From Prevotellaceae bacterium (lineage in GTDB: Bacteria; Bacteroidota; Bacteroidia; Bacteroidales; UBA932): a DNA stretch of 15,803 bases. The DNA lies in the NCBI GenBank assembly GCA_031254635.1, contig JAIRUB010000175.1:1-15803 (forward strand), in the 5' to 3' direction. Every line of letters starts with the position of its first letter. The stretch's first letter is position 1. Under the pieces are notes generated by a model. That model did not search any database. It was not told the origin of the DNA and saw only the letters and a list, made by a program, of their open reading frames with translations. The translations under genes and the position numbers were made by a program. Shown piece after piece: positions 8,089-14,609 of this stretch.

Positions 8089-8097
8089 TACCTTTAC
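8089..8097 (+). promoter_or_regulatory. Candidate -7 element of the DUF5618-like gene
   Basis: TACCTTTAC differs from TAnnTTTG only at the last base. It is conserved at the same place upstream of the decayed second copy, on the minus strand near 1512-1520. It lies about 46 bp before the ancestral start at 8143. Conservation between the two copies is the main support. Confidence 0.4.
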
Positions 8098-8142
8098 CCC
8101 ACATAACTGTTATCAACCACTAGTATTAATTTAAAAATTTTT

Positions 8143-8553
8143 ATGACACGTTACGAACAGAAACAACTGAAAATCAAGTATTATAACTAAGTAATCCGTT
8201 ATATGGAAGATGCAAAAGAAACATTGCAGAAAGCCGGAAAAAATGACAGGTTTTATAAAGACGATAAATATGTGAAAACAGCTTGCGGAATAGCTTACAA
8301 TGGTGTTTTGAAAGCACTTGACGGTTATTTTTTGCTTAAAGGTATTGAAAAAACAAAGGATCGTAAATCTATTAATTACTATTATGAAATTTTGAGTCGT
8401 CTTGATAAAAGAATGCTGAACAATCTTCATGATGCGTACGAAGTGCTACATCTGTTGGGATATTATGATGGTATTCTGAATATCAGTATTGTAGAGAACG
8501 GCATTAGCGTTGCTTACAATATTATTGACAAAATTAAACCCTCAGAAGCATAA
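8143..8553 (+). pseudogene. DUF5618-like protein, early in-frame stop; 116-residue reading frame remains from 8203
   Basis: The product from the ATG at 8203 is 116 residues: MEDAKETLQKAGKND, then DDKYVKTACGIAYNGVL, and an end in IIDKIKPSEA. This pattern fits the small all-helical Bacteroidota family DUF5618, of unknown function (recalled, not searched). In the same frame an upstream ATG at 8143 gives MTRYEQKQLKIKYYN, then TAA at 8188-8190, then VIRY leading straight into MEDA. The upstream codons are conserved in the decayed copy at 1460, so the ancestral protein began at 8143. A single change such as CAA to TAA could have created the stop. The remaining frame may still be translated from 8203. 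A RMLNNLH segment resembles the Rx4-6H motif of HEPN proteins, but this is only a weak hint. The gene is divergent from sdhA and convergent with the DUF4010 gene, with a 15-bp gap. Confidence 0.7.
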
Positions 8554-8568
8554 CCCCCACTTTATAAC

Positions 8569-9864
8569 TTACAAACTCACAATCAATAGCACTAATAAAT
8601 TTGCCGCACAGATGATAGAAAAGCCGGAAATAATTATACGACGATTGCTTTTCAGGCCTAAAAAGAGGGCATATCCCATTTTTACCAAATTGTTGCTAAA
8701 AGTGGCGCTGCAAACAGCCATAACTATTATTGACGAAGCCACTACATATTCCCCTTGGAAAAGGCCGATAATAAATGGAGTGATATCGGTTACCCCAACA
8801 ACTAACGACAAGGCCGTTAATCCTTGTGTGCCGAATTCGGTAATTACATAGTAGGTGACTACGGTGAACAAAACAAATAAGGAGGCAAAGATGAGTGAAA
8901 CCTTAAATTCCAGAGGATTGTTATCGCTTATATTGTTGCTGTGTTTTCCCAAAGTTTCAGCCTCGGAGCTTTTGTAATAATAGACTACCATTCCGGTGGA
9001 AAAAGCTATTAAAAACAGCAGTACGCAATAGACCCAAATGTTACCGAACAAAGCAGGATTAAATATAAGCAGTAAAATCATAATTCGTATAAACATCATG
9101 GAGGAAGCTAAGAAAATGGCTCCCGCGTAACGGTAGCGCAATGATTCATTTGCTGTTTTGCTTTTACGAGACAATACTACTGTAGTAGCCGTGCTGCTAT
9201 ATAATCCACCTAAAATACCGGCAACGAGTAATCCCGAATCTCTGAACACGAATTTTTGTAACAGATAGCTGATATACGACATACCGGAAATGATTACCGT
9301 AGCTAACCAGATGTTGCGGGGCGTGAGATTAACGTCTTCGAAAATACGCTCATTGGGCAACAATGGCAGTATAATGCCGGCAATAATCAAAAATTTGGCC
9401 AAGGTAATAAACTCATCATTGTTCATACGGTTGGCCACGGAAATGAATGTTTCTTTCATTTCTGTGAGTAACAACACAATCACTAAAACCAATAAGGTGA
9501 AGGGTAGGGGCTGGGTTATTACAAGGGCCGGGATACAATAGGTAATGCAGGCTGTAATGATGGAAGTAAGCCCATAGCGTTTCAGGTGGCTTACCTTGAA
9601 ATAATAGTTACACGACAGTAAAACAATAAGCCCACAGCCGCCAACACCCCAAAAAACTTTAGTACTCGGCTCAATCATAAACAATATATACCCTAATATA
9701 CCGATAAGCGTAAAGGTTCTGTCGGAGCCGAAAAAGGTCTCTTTTCGTTCGTTTTTTAGCTGTAATTTCCGTTGCGAAAGTCCGATGACTAACGAGAAGG
9801 CAACAACCAAAAAAAGGTGTATGTAATTGTCGGGGATTTCCGGTAAAAATTGATCTATATTCAT
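8569..9864 (-). CDS. MgtC/SapB-DUF4010 family membrane protein
   Basis: This is a 431-residue polytopic inner-membrane protein with about 12 hydrophobic segments. The N-terminal part (about 15-150) resembles the MgtC/SapB fold, with LVIGLSQRK (25-33) in place of the usual LIGLERE and a polar loop followed by further helices. The C-terminal half shows the DUF4010 signature GILGGLYSSTATTVVLSRKSK (about 216-236, given in part). A substrate is not established for the family. MgtC proteins are linked to magnesium stress, but that function should not be transferred to DUF4010 proteins. It follows the broken transporter gene by 12 bp on the same strand, so the two probably formed an operon. Confidence 0.85.
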   Translation of the reverse strand: MNIDQFLPEIPDNYIHLFLVVAFSLVIGLSQRKLQLKNERKETFFGSDRTFTLIGILGYILFMIEPSTKVFWGVGGCGLIVLLSCNYYFKVSHLKRYGLTSIITACITYCIPALVITQPLPFTLLVLVIVLLLTEMKETFISVANRMNNDEFITLAKFLIIAGIILPLLPNERIFEDVNLTPRNIWLATVIISGMSYISYLLQKFVFRDSGLLVAGILGGLYSSTATTVVLSRKSKTANESLRYRYAGAIFLASSMMFIRIMILLLIFNPALFGNIWVYCVLLFLIAFSTGMVVYYYKSSEAETLGKHSNNISDNNPLEFKVSLIFASLFVLFTVVTYYVITEFGTQGLTALSLVVGVTDITPFIIGLFQGEYVVASSIIVMAVCSATFSNNLVKMGYALFLGLKSNRRIIISGFSIICAANLLVLLIVSL

Positions 9865-9876
9865 AATATTATAATT

Positions 9877-10663
9877 TTAGAAAAATATACCATTAGGAGT
9901 GTAACCTAAGCAACGCAGCACCGTTTCGCCCCAGATAAAGAGCATTAGCCAGGAAATCATAATCATGGTGATACCGAATTTGAAAATATCGGACCAACTA
10001 TACTGGGTGGTGAGATAAAGTAATGCTGCGGGTTTACTGTTGAAGGGCAACACATAAACGTGCTTAATAAGCAAAGTTGTTGGGAAAGCAAGGCTCAGTA
10101 GTGGATACCCGAATTTTTGCGCTACCCCTATGGGAATGAAGATTAACGTACGCATAGTTTTCGATTGAAAAAGCAAGGCACTGAACATCATAGCTCCTGT
10201 GGGTACGGTAAAGAGTACCCAGAAAGGCATTTGTTCGGAAATACCCCAAATGGCAAAAGCCGAATCAATAGTTATTCCTGCCAGATTAGTGGAATAAAGC
10301 CCTGCCACTAGCATGTAAGCTCCTGCCGAAAATAACAATAGATGCCAGGGAATACCAATATCATTCCATTTGACAGTGCCATAAGAAACAAGCGCGATAA
10401 CTGCGCCCATAAAGGCTACGGCTGTTTCGCTGATTTCGTGCAGATACCCTTTGGTAGCCCACATAAACAATACGCCTATAAAAAGGGCAATGGCCTTATA
10501 TTTGTCTGTACTCATCTTGCCTAACTTTGACAATTCGTCTTTCAATTATAGCTAAGGGAAAGCCGGAGTGGACTATCCAGCGTTCAAAACCACTTTTCGG
10601 CCGGATAGATAATTGCTCTATTCGATAGTTGTTCATGTCTAAAGGGTCGAAAGATTTCGTCAT
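9877..10663 (-). pseudogene. DASS/SLC13-family carboxylate transporter with internal deletion
   Basis: Two parts of one sodium-coupled di-/tricarboxylate transporter can be read. From the ATG at 10663, 40 codons give MTKSFDPLDMNNYRIEQL and on to GFPLAII, a typical N-terminus of Bacteroidota members. The frame then changes near 10545 and 222 codons (from KDELSKLGKM) supply only the C-terminal half. That half contains LAFPTTLLI, LPFNSKPAALLY and WGETVLRCLGYTP, with roughly six membrane segments. About 200 residues of the middle are missing compared with the usual 450-500, including the first substrate-binding motif. The second motif, normally SNT, reads SKT. The protein cannot fold as a normal transporter. 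Calling only the 9877-10545 frame (TTG start) as a gene would hide this. Confidence 0.8.
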
Positions 10664-10716
10664 TTATTTAAAAATTCAAAGATTACAAAACATTAAATCT
10701 TTAAATCATTGAATTA

Positions 10717-11184
10717 TTAAATCCATTTTGTAAATGGATTTTTCATCAACATCGAATTATAGTAGCGCGTATCGCCGGTAACTTCTTCGCCTAACCATTC
10801 GGGTTTGCTGAAGGCGGCGTTTTCGTCGGATAATTCGATTTCGGCAACGATCAGGCCTTCGTTTTCGCCGTGAAATTCGTCCACTTCAAATACGTAGGGC
10901 TCGACTTTTACCAAGTGGCGTACCTTGTCGATTACTCCCAGTTCGCAGATTTTCATTAACTCAGCAGCTTCGGCTACAGTAATTTCTTTCTCAAATTCAA
11001 AACGGGAAGCGCCGGAGTCATTACCTATTCCTTTGATGGTTAGAAAGCTTTTGTCGCCCTTGATGCGTACACGCACGGTGCGTTCCGGTACCAACGACAA
11101 ATAACCCTGAACAATGCGGATCGATTTACTTACAAAAGGCCTAAAATCGCCTTTTACTAAGAATTTTCTTTCAATTTCTTGCAT
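10717..11184 (-). CDS. CYTH domain protein (triphosphate tunnel metalloenzyme)
   Basis: This is a 155-residue soluble protein of the CYTH superfamily, an eight-strand tunnel fold that binds triphosphate-containing substrates with divalent metal. The N-terminus has the defining ExExK motif (Glu3, Glu5, Lys7 in EIERKFLV). Further tunnel residues are visible: Arg38 and Arg40 in TVRVRIKG, Lys51 in LTIKG, the FEKEI strand near 65, and IVAEIEL around 112-118. Short bacterial members of this type are most often tripolyphosphatases, although adenylate cyclase or thiamine-triphosphatase activity occurs in relatives. The substrate cannot be told from the sequence. It starts 21 bp after the small gene upstream and is probably co-transcribed with it. 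Confidence 0.88.
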   Translation of the reverse strand: MQEIERKFLVKGDFRPFVSKSIRIVQGYLSLVPERTVRVRIKGDKSFLTIKGIGNDSGASRFEFEKEITVAEAAELMKICELGVIDKVRHLVKVEPYVFEVDEFHGENEGLIVAEIELSDENAAFSKPEWLGEEVTGDTRYYNSMLMKNPFTKWI

Positions 11185-11205
11185 ATTAGTTATAAACTTT
11201 TAACT

Positions 11206-11388
11206 TTACAAACTCTTATTGCTCATGCCGATTATTCGTTTAATCGCCTGAAGGTAGTTGATATTTTCTATGCCCTTGAGGCCGCAGTCTTTCGCTGTTT
11301 TTTTCAAGTCTTTGCGGCATGATCCCTCATCTTTGAATTGCTTCAGAAACTCTTGAAAATCTTTAGGATATTTTACTTCGGCATCCAT
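11206..11388 (-). CDS. Small hypothetical protein (60 residues)
   Basis: The product is a 60-residue charged protein starting MDAEVKYPKDFQEFLKQF and containing only two cysteines. It has no signal peptide or membrane segment. The segment YPKDFQEFLKQFKDEGSC weakly resembles the N-terminus of IS1595-type transposases, but the zinc-ribbon cysteines and WP-x-GF motif expected next are absent. It could therefore be a domesticated or truncated fragment, or unrelated. It is a plausible first gene of a two-gene unit with the CYTH gene 21 bp downstream. Function unknown. Confidence 0.45.
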   Translation of the reverse strand: MDAEVKYPKDFQEFLKQFKDEGSCRKDLKKTAKDCGLKGIENINYLQAIKRIIGMSNKSL

Positions 11389-11481
11389 ACTTTTAATGGG
11401 TGAAAAATTATATTTGTTTTATACTGCGAATATACAATTTTTTACTTGATTAAAGGGGATAAGTAGTAAAAATGTTTAACA

Positions 11482-11610
11482 GATTGCTTCCAGTTTCGTC
11501 CCTCGCGGTCGTAATGACGGCACCGTTGAACCACTCGTCATTGCGAGGCACTTCAGCGCCGAAACAATCTGGGTTTGCTTCGCTGGCCTTTGGTCTTCTC
11601 GCAATGACGA
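11482..11610 (+). repeat. Palindromic repeat cluster upstream of mnmG
   Basis: It starts GATTGCTTCCAGTTTCGTCC, reaches GTAATGAC, and after a spacer (GGCACCGTTGAACCACTC) continues with GTCATTGCGAGGC, AAACAATC, GGTTTGCTTCG and CTCGCAATGACG. It thus combines arms of the same family in both orientations. It ends about 27 bp before the mnmG promoter-like box and occupies the place where upstream promoter sequence is expected. An in-frame ATG at 11472 reads through this repeat into mnmG. That 59-codon extension is repeat-derived and not a real N-terminus. Confidence 0.82.
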
Positions 11611-11636
11611 TGTATGGCAGAATCATATTTTGTTTG

Positions 11637-11644
11637 TACTTTTG
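11637..11644 (+). promoter_or_regulatory. Candidate -7 promoter element of mnmG
   Basis: TACTTTTG is an exact TAnnTTTG match, four bases before the mnmG ATG at 11649. The transcript would have almost no leader. The expected -33 position falls at the edge of the inserted repeat and has no TTG, so the repeat may have replaced it. Confidence 0.5.
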
Positions 11645-11648
11645 TAGT

Positions 11649-13877
11649 ATGGAAAATAATTATGATATCATAGTTGTTGGTGCCGGACATGCCGGATGCG
11701 AGGCAGCAGCAGCAGCAGCAAACATGGGTTCGAAAGTTTTATTGGTAACGATGGATATGGGAAAGATTGCGCAGATGTCGTGTAATCCTGCTATGGGGGG
11801 AATTGCTAAAGGACAAATTATTCGAGAGGTTGATGCTTTGGGTGGCTATAGCGGTATAGTGACGGATGCGAGCACAATGCAATTCCGGATGCTTAATCGT
11901 TCGAAAGGTCCGGCGATGTGGAGTCCGCGTGCTCAGTGCGATAAGGCTATTTTTTCATCAATCTGGAGAAATTTGTTAGAAAATACCCCAAATGTTCATT
12001 TTTGGCAAGACTCTGTAAATGCATTATTGATTGAAAATAAAAAAGTTATAGGAATATTGACGGTTTTAGGTGCGATATTCAAGGCGAAGGTCGTGATACT
12101 GACTAACGGGACCTTTCTAAACGGGATAATTCACATAGGAAAAACTCAGATTCCGGGAGGCCGGATGGGTGATGGAGCTTCTTACGGACTTTCGGAGCAA
12201 CTCAAAAGTTTAGGCTTTGAGGTTGGCCGGATGAAAACCGGAACTCCTGCCCGCATCGATGGCCGTACAGTCGATTTTTCTAAACTAATCCGCCAGGACG
12301 GCGACAACCCTCCGCGTTGCTTTTCGTACTTGAATGATGAGGATTGCTTCGCCCTATGGGCTCGCAATGACACATTCCACGTGGAACGTCATTGCGAGCG
12401 GAGCGAAGCATCATTGCAACCGCGAGCGGAGCGAGTAGGAAGTAACCTTGTCCAGATTGCTTTGTCGGCCTTCGGCCTCCTTGCAATGACGACACCGTTG
12501 AATCACTTGTCATTGCAAGACTCGCTCCGCGAGTCGAAGCAATCCTGCTTCATCGCCCACACTTCAAAAAAAGTGCACGACATATTAAGAAAGGGCTTTG
12601 CTGACTCCCCCATGTTCTCGGGAACTATAAAAGGGATAGGGCCGAGGTACTGTCCCAGCGTTGAGGACAAGTTACGTGTCTTTGCCGATAAGGATAGCCA
12701 TCAGTTATTTTTGGAACCGGAGGGTTGGAACACCAATGAATATTATATACAGGGGTTCTCTTCTTCACTACCAATGGATATTCAACTTCGGGCAATGCGC
12801 AAAGTTGAAGGTTTGGAAAAGGTAGAATTTTTCCGTCCGGGCTATGCTATAGAGTACGACTATTTTCCTCCGGTGCAATTACGGCATTCATTAGAAACAA
12901 AATTAATAGAGAATTTATATTTCGCCGGACAGATTAATGGCACTACCGGCTATGAGGAGGCGGCAGCGCAGGGGCTGATGGCCGGAGTTAATGCTCATTT
13001 GAAACTTAACAATCAACCGGAATTTATTCTTCGCCGCGATCAGGCTTACATAGGCGTCTTGATTGACGATTTGGTAACAAAAGGAGTGGACGAACCTTAT
13101 CGCATGTTTACCTCTCGTGCGGAGTATCGTATTTTACTTCGGCAGGATAATGCTGATATACGCCTAACAGAATTGTCTTATAATTTAGGATTGACATCGG
13201 AAGAACGCTATCAGCTTTTATTGGGGAAGAAGGAGGCTATTGCTGCCTTGTTGAAATATGTTCAAGAGACTTCGATTCGGCCAAAGGATATTAATCCATA
13301 TTTAGAAACACTTGGCTCTGCTCCTATAATGCAGTCGAAGAAGATGGCAGAAATCCTTTCCCGGCCGGAAATAACGCTTGAGGGGCTTATTGATTACTTT
13401 GGAGTCGTCATTGCGAGCCCGCAGGGCGAAGCAATCTCGTCATTGCGACTGCGACCCCGAGGGACGAAGTGGAAAGCAGGAAGCAATCCTATCTCTGCGA
13501 GTTCAGATTGCCTTGTCGCTGACGTTCCCCGCAATGACACTTACGATGAAGCGTCATCCCTCATTGCGAGCGAAGCGAAGCCGTCATTGCGAGCGAAGCG
13601 AAGTAATCTTGTCCCAGCTACCATCTTAGAAGCAGTTGAAATAAGCATAAAGTATAAAGGCTATATTGAAAGAGAACGCGCATTAGCTGATAAATTGATT
13701 CGTTTAGAAGATGTGAAAATCCCCAGAGGATTCGATTTTGACAAGTTGAATTCGGTGTCAATAGAGGGTAGGCAAAAGTTGAAGCGCTATCAGCCGGAAA
13801 CCATAGGACAAGCTTCTCGAATAACCGGTATTTCCCCTGCCGACATTTCAGTGATGCTGGTTTATTTTGGCCGGTAA
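11649..13877 (+). CDS. mnmG: tRNA uridine-5-carboxymethylaminomethyl modification enzyme MnmG with two in-frame repeat-encoded insertions
   Basis: MnmG (GidA) works with MnmE to install the cmnm5 group on the wobble uridine of several tRNAs, using FAD and methylenetetrahydrofolate. The start at 11649 gives the family N-terminus MENNYDIIVVGAGHAGCEAA. The FAD motif is GAGHAG at 11-16. The two conserved cysteines are Cys45 in SCNPAMGG and Cys335 in GPRYCPS. The protein ends in the expected ISPADISVMLVYFGR. It has 742 residues, about 115-120 more than usual. The extra length comes from two blocks of repeat translation, residues about 232-299 and 586-656. The first lies after the second FAD-domain segment and the second just before the C-terminal helical domain. 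Everything between and around them is collinear with MnmG and uninterrupted. The enzyme is probably functional, with disordered loops, but this is inference. Confidence 0.92.
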   Translation: MENNYDIIVVGAGHAGCEAAAAAANMGSKVLLVTMDMGKIAQMSCNPAMGGIAKGQIIREVDALGGYSGIVTDASTMQFRMLNRSKGPAMWSPRAQCDKAIFSSIWRNLLENTPNVHFWQDSVNALLIENKKVIGILTVLGAIFKAKVVILTNGTFLNGIIHIGKTQIPGGRMGDGASYGLSEQLKSLGFEVGRMKTGTPARIDGRTVDFSKLIRQDGDNPPRCFSYLNDEDCFALWARNDTFHVERHCERSEASLQPRAERVGSNLVQIALSAFGLLAMTTPLNHLSLQDSLRESKQSCFIAHTSKKVHDILRKGFADSPMFSGTIKGIGPRYCPSVEDKLRVFADKDSHQLFLEPEGWNTNEYYIQGFSSSLPMDIQLRAMRKVEGLEKVEFFRPGYAIEYDYFPPVQLRHSLETKLIENLYFAGQINGTTGYEEAAAQGLMAGVNAHLKLNNQPEFILRRDQAYIGVLIDDLVTKGVDEPYRMFTSRAEYRILLRQDNADIRLTELSYNLGLTSEERYQLLLGKKEAIAALLKYVQETSIRPKDINPYLETLGSAPIMQSKKMAEILSRPEITLEGLIDYFGVVIASPQGEAISSLRLRPRGTKWKAGSNPISASSDCLVADVPRNDTYDEASSLIASEAKPSLRAKRSNLVPATILEAVEISIKYKGYIERERALADKLIRLEDVKIPRGFDFDKLNSVSIEGRQKLKRYQPETIGQASRITGISPADISVMLVYFGR
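12342..12544 (+). repeat. Palindromic repeat cluster inserted in-frame in mnmG (insertion 1)
   Basis: The block begins GGATTGCTTCGCCC and ends CGAAGCAATC, so its ends are an inverted repeat (GATTGCTTCG and CGAAGCAATC). Inside are GCAATGAC and GTCATTGC arms around the TTCCACGTGGAA palindrome, then a second unit from GTCATTGCGAGCGG to TTGCAATGAC, and a last half unit from GTCATTGCAAG. It encodes about 67 residues, including ERHCERSEAS and AFGLLAMT, with no stop. Homologues have only about ten residues here (between FSYLN and CFIAHTSKK), so some native codons were probably replaced. Confidence 0.88.
12374..12387 (+). promoter_or_regulatory. parS-like palindrome A (inside mnmG)
   Basis: ATTCCACGTGGAAC contains the perfect 12-bp palindrome TTCCACGTGGAA. 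It matches 11 of 16 positions of the widespread parS consensus TGTTTCACGTGAAACA. It sits between a left-pointing GCAATGAC arm and a right-pointing GTCATTGC arm of the repeat. It is the weakest of the three sites. Confidence 0.45.
13404..13616 (+). repeat. Palindromic repeat cluster inserted in-frame in mnmG (insertion 2)
   Basis: The block starts GTCGTCATTGCGAGCCCGCA and continues through GAAGCAATC, a second arm GTCATTGCGACTGCG ending GGAAGCAATC, GATTGCCTTGTCGC with GCAATGAC, and finally two copies of TCATTGCGAGCGAAGCGAAG. The second arm is the reverse complement of the right arm of the 115-bp tandem unit at 13909-14252. It encodes about 71 residues (VVIASPQGEAISSLRLRPRG and on to SLRAKRSNL) without a stop. 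Native MnmG sequence resumes at ATILEAVEISIKYKGYIE. Confidence 0.88.
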
Positions 13878-13890
13878 TTTTCCACCTCCT

Positions 13891-13904
13891 GTTCCACGTG
13901 GAAC
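13891..13904 (+). promoter_or_regulatory. parS-like palindrome B (left of tandem array)
   Basis: GTTCCACGTGGAAC is a perfect 14-bp palindrome, 13 bp after the mnmG stop. With the preceding T it matches 13 of 16 positions of TGTTTCACGTGAAACA. It could be a ParB binding site, or simply a conserved part of the repeat element. It can also form a hairpin, so a role in ending mnmG transcription is possible. Confidence 0.5.
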
Positions 13905-13908
13905 GATC

Positions 13909-14252
13909 GTCATTGCGAGTCCGTAGGGTAAAGTAATCAGGTTTATGGTATTGGATTGCTTCCTGCTTTCCACTTCGTCCCTCGCGGTCGCAGTTGCAAT
14001 GATGGCTTTGTTGGAGTAGTACTGTCATTGCGAGACCGTAGGGCGAAGCAATCAGGTTTATGGTATTGGATTGCTTCCTGCTTTCCACTTCGTTCCTCGC
14101 GGTCACAATCGCAATGATGGCTTTGTTGGAGTAGTACTGTCATTGCGAGTCCGTAGGGTAAAGTAATCAGGGTTATGGTATTGGATTGCTTCCTGCTTTC
14201 CACTTCGTCCCTCGCGGTCGCAGTCGCAATGATGGCAGCACTATCACCGTCC
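13909..14252 (+). repeat. Tandem array of three 115-bp palindromic units
   Basis: Units start with GTCATTGCGAG at 13909, 14024 and 14139, an exact 115-bp period. Each unit has a left arm GTCATTGCGAG to GTAATC or GCAATC, a loop of about 15 bp (AGGTTTATGGTATTG), and a right arm GATTGCTTCCTGCTTTCCAC ending in CGCAATGATGG. The arms can pair at GAAGCAATC with GATTGCTTC and at TCATTGCGA with TCGCAATGA. Units 1 and 2 share the tail CTTTGTTGGAGTAGTACT, and unit 3 diverges after GATGGC. Units differ by a few bases. Open frames across the array on either strand are repeat-derived. Confidence 0.92.
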
Positions 14253-14266
14253 GTTCCACGTGGAAC
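14253..14266 (+). promoter_or_regulatory. parS-like palindrome C (right of tandem array)
   Basis: GTTCCACGTGGAAC is identical over 14 bp to the palindrome at 13891 and closes the tandem array on its right. It matches 12 of 16 parS consensus positions. The pair of identical palindromes bracketing the array suggests either an element boundary or a deliberate pair of protein-binding sites. Confidence 0.5.
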
Positions 14267-14303
14267 CACAAATAAAAAGAAATAACACTTAAAAAATATA
14301 ATT

Positions 14304-14608
14304 ATGGATAAAGGTGGATATGTGTATATAATGACAAACCCTAAGAATAAAGTCCTTTATACAGGAGTGACCTCCAGAATCGCTAACTGTGTTTGTGAGC
14401 ACCGATTGAAAATTAATTCTAAAAGTTTTACAGCACGTTATAATTGTGTTAAATTGGTTTATTACCAAAGGTTCGGCACTATCAAAGAAACGATAGTGGA
14501 AGAAAAACGAATAAAAACCGGCCCTCGTCGACAGAAGCACTGATTAATGCGATGAACCTGGAATGGCAAGACTTGTTCAAAAGGGTACAGTACTTGGGAG
14601 TGGGGTAA
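14304..14608 (+). pseudogene. GIY-YIG nuclease family protein, frameshifted
   Basis: The gene starts MDKGGYVYIMTNPKNK, then VLYTGVTS, EHRLKINSKSF and VEEKRIKTG, which is the small standalone GIY-YIG (UPF0213/YhbQ-like) pattern, with the first motif in GYVYIM and the second in LYTGV. The frame ends early at 14541-14543 after RRQKH. In the +1 frame from 14525 the missing end continues: STEALINAMNLEWQDLFKRV, stopping at 14606-14608, as expected for a protein of about 100 residues. Loss of one copy of a 7-bp direct repeat (ACAGAAG) at 14530-14536 would explain the shift. The catalytic Arg usually found about nine residues after the second Gly motif appears as Cys (SRIANCVCEH), another sign of decay. 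Repeats of the palindromic family flank it on both sides. Confidence 0.8.
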
Positions 14609-14609
14609 C

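Noticed and set aside
8131..8430. Minus-strand open frame of 99 residues opposite the DUF5618-like gene
   Set aside because: It is antisense to a gene whose homology is supported by a second copy. The protein is hydrophobic low-complexity sequence without motifs.
9877..10545. A complete 222-residue membrane protein gene
   Set aside because: It matches only the C-terminal half of a DASS transporter, and the original N-terminus is readable upstream at 10663.
11472..11648. N-terminal extension of mnmG from the ATG at 11472
   Set aside because: It consists of repeat translation. The MnmG family N-terminus and a -7 box point to 11649.
11703..11720. Six GCA triplets in mnmG as an unstable microsatellite
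   Set aside because: They encode the alanine run after the FAD motif (CEAAAAAA), which is ordinary for MnmG.
13909..14252. CRISPR array
   Set aside because: The units are 115 bp, repeat throughout their length and have no unique spacers. No cas genes are present.
13618..14269. Minus-strand open frames of 162 and 108 residues across the end of mnmG and the tandem array
   Set aside because: Their sequence is translation of the palindromic repeats (KQSNT, YGLAMT) plus the antisense of mnmG. They have no independent protein features.
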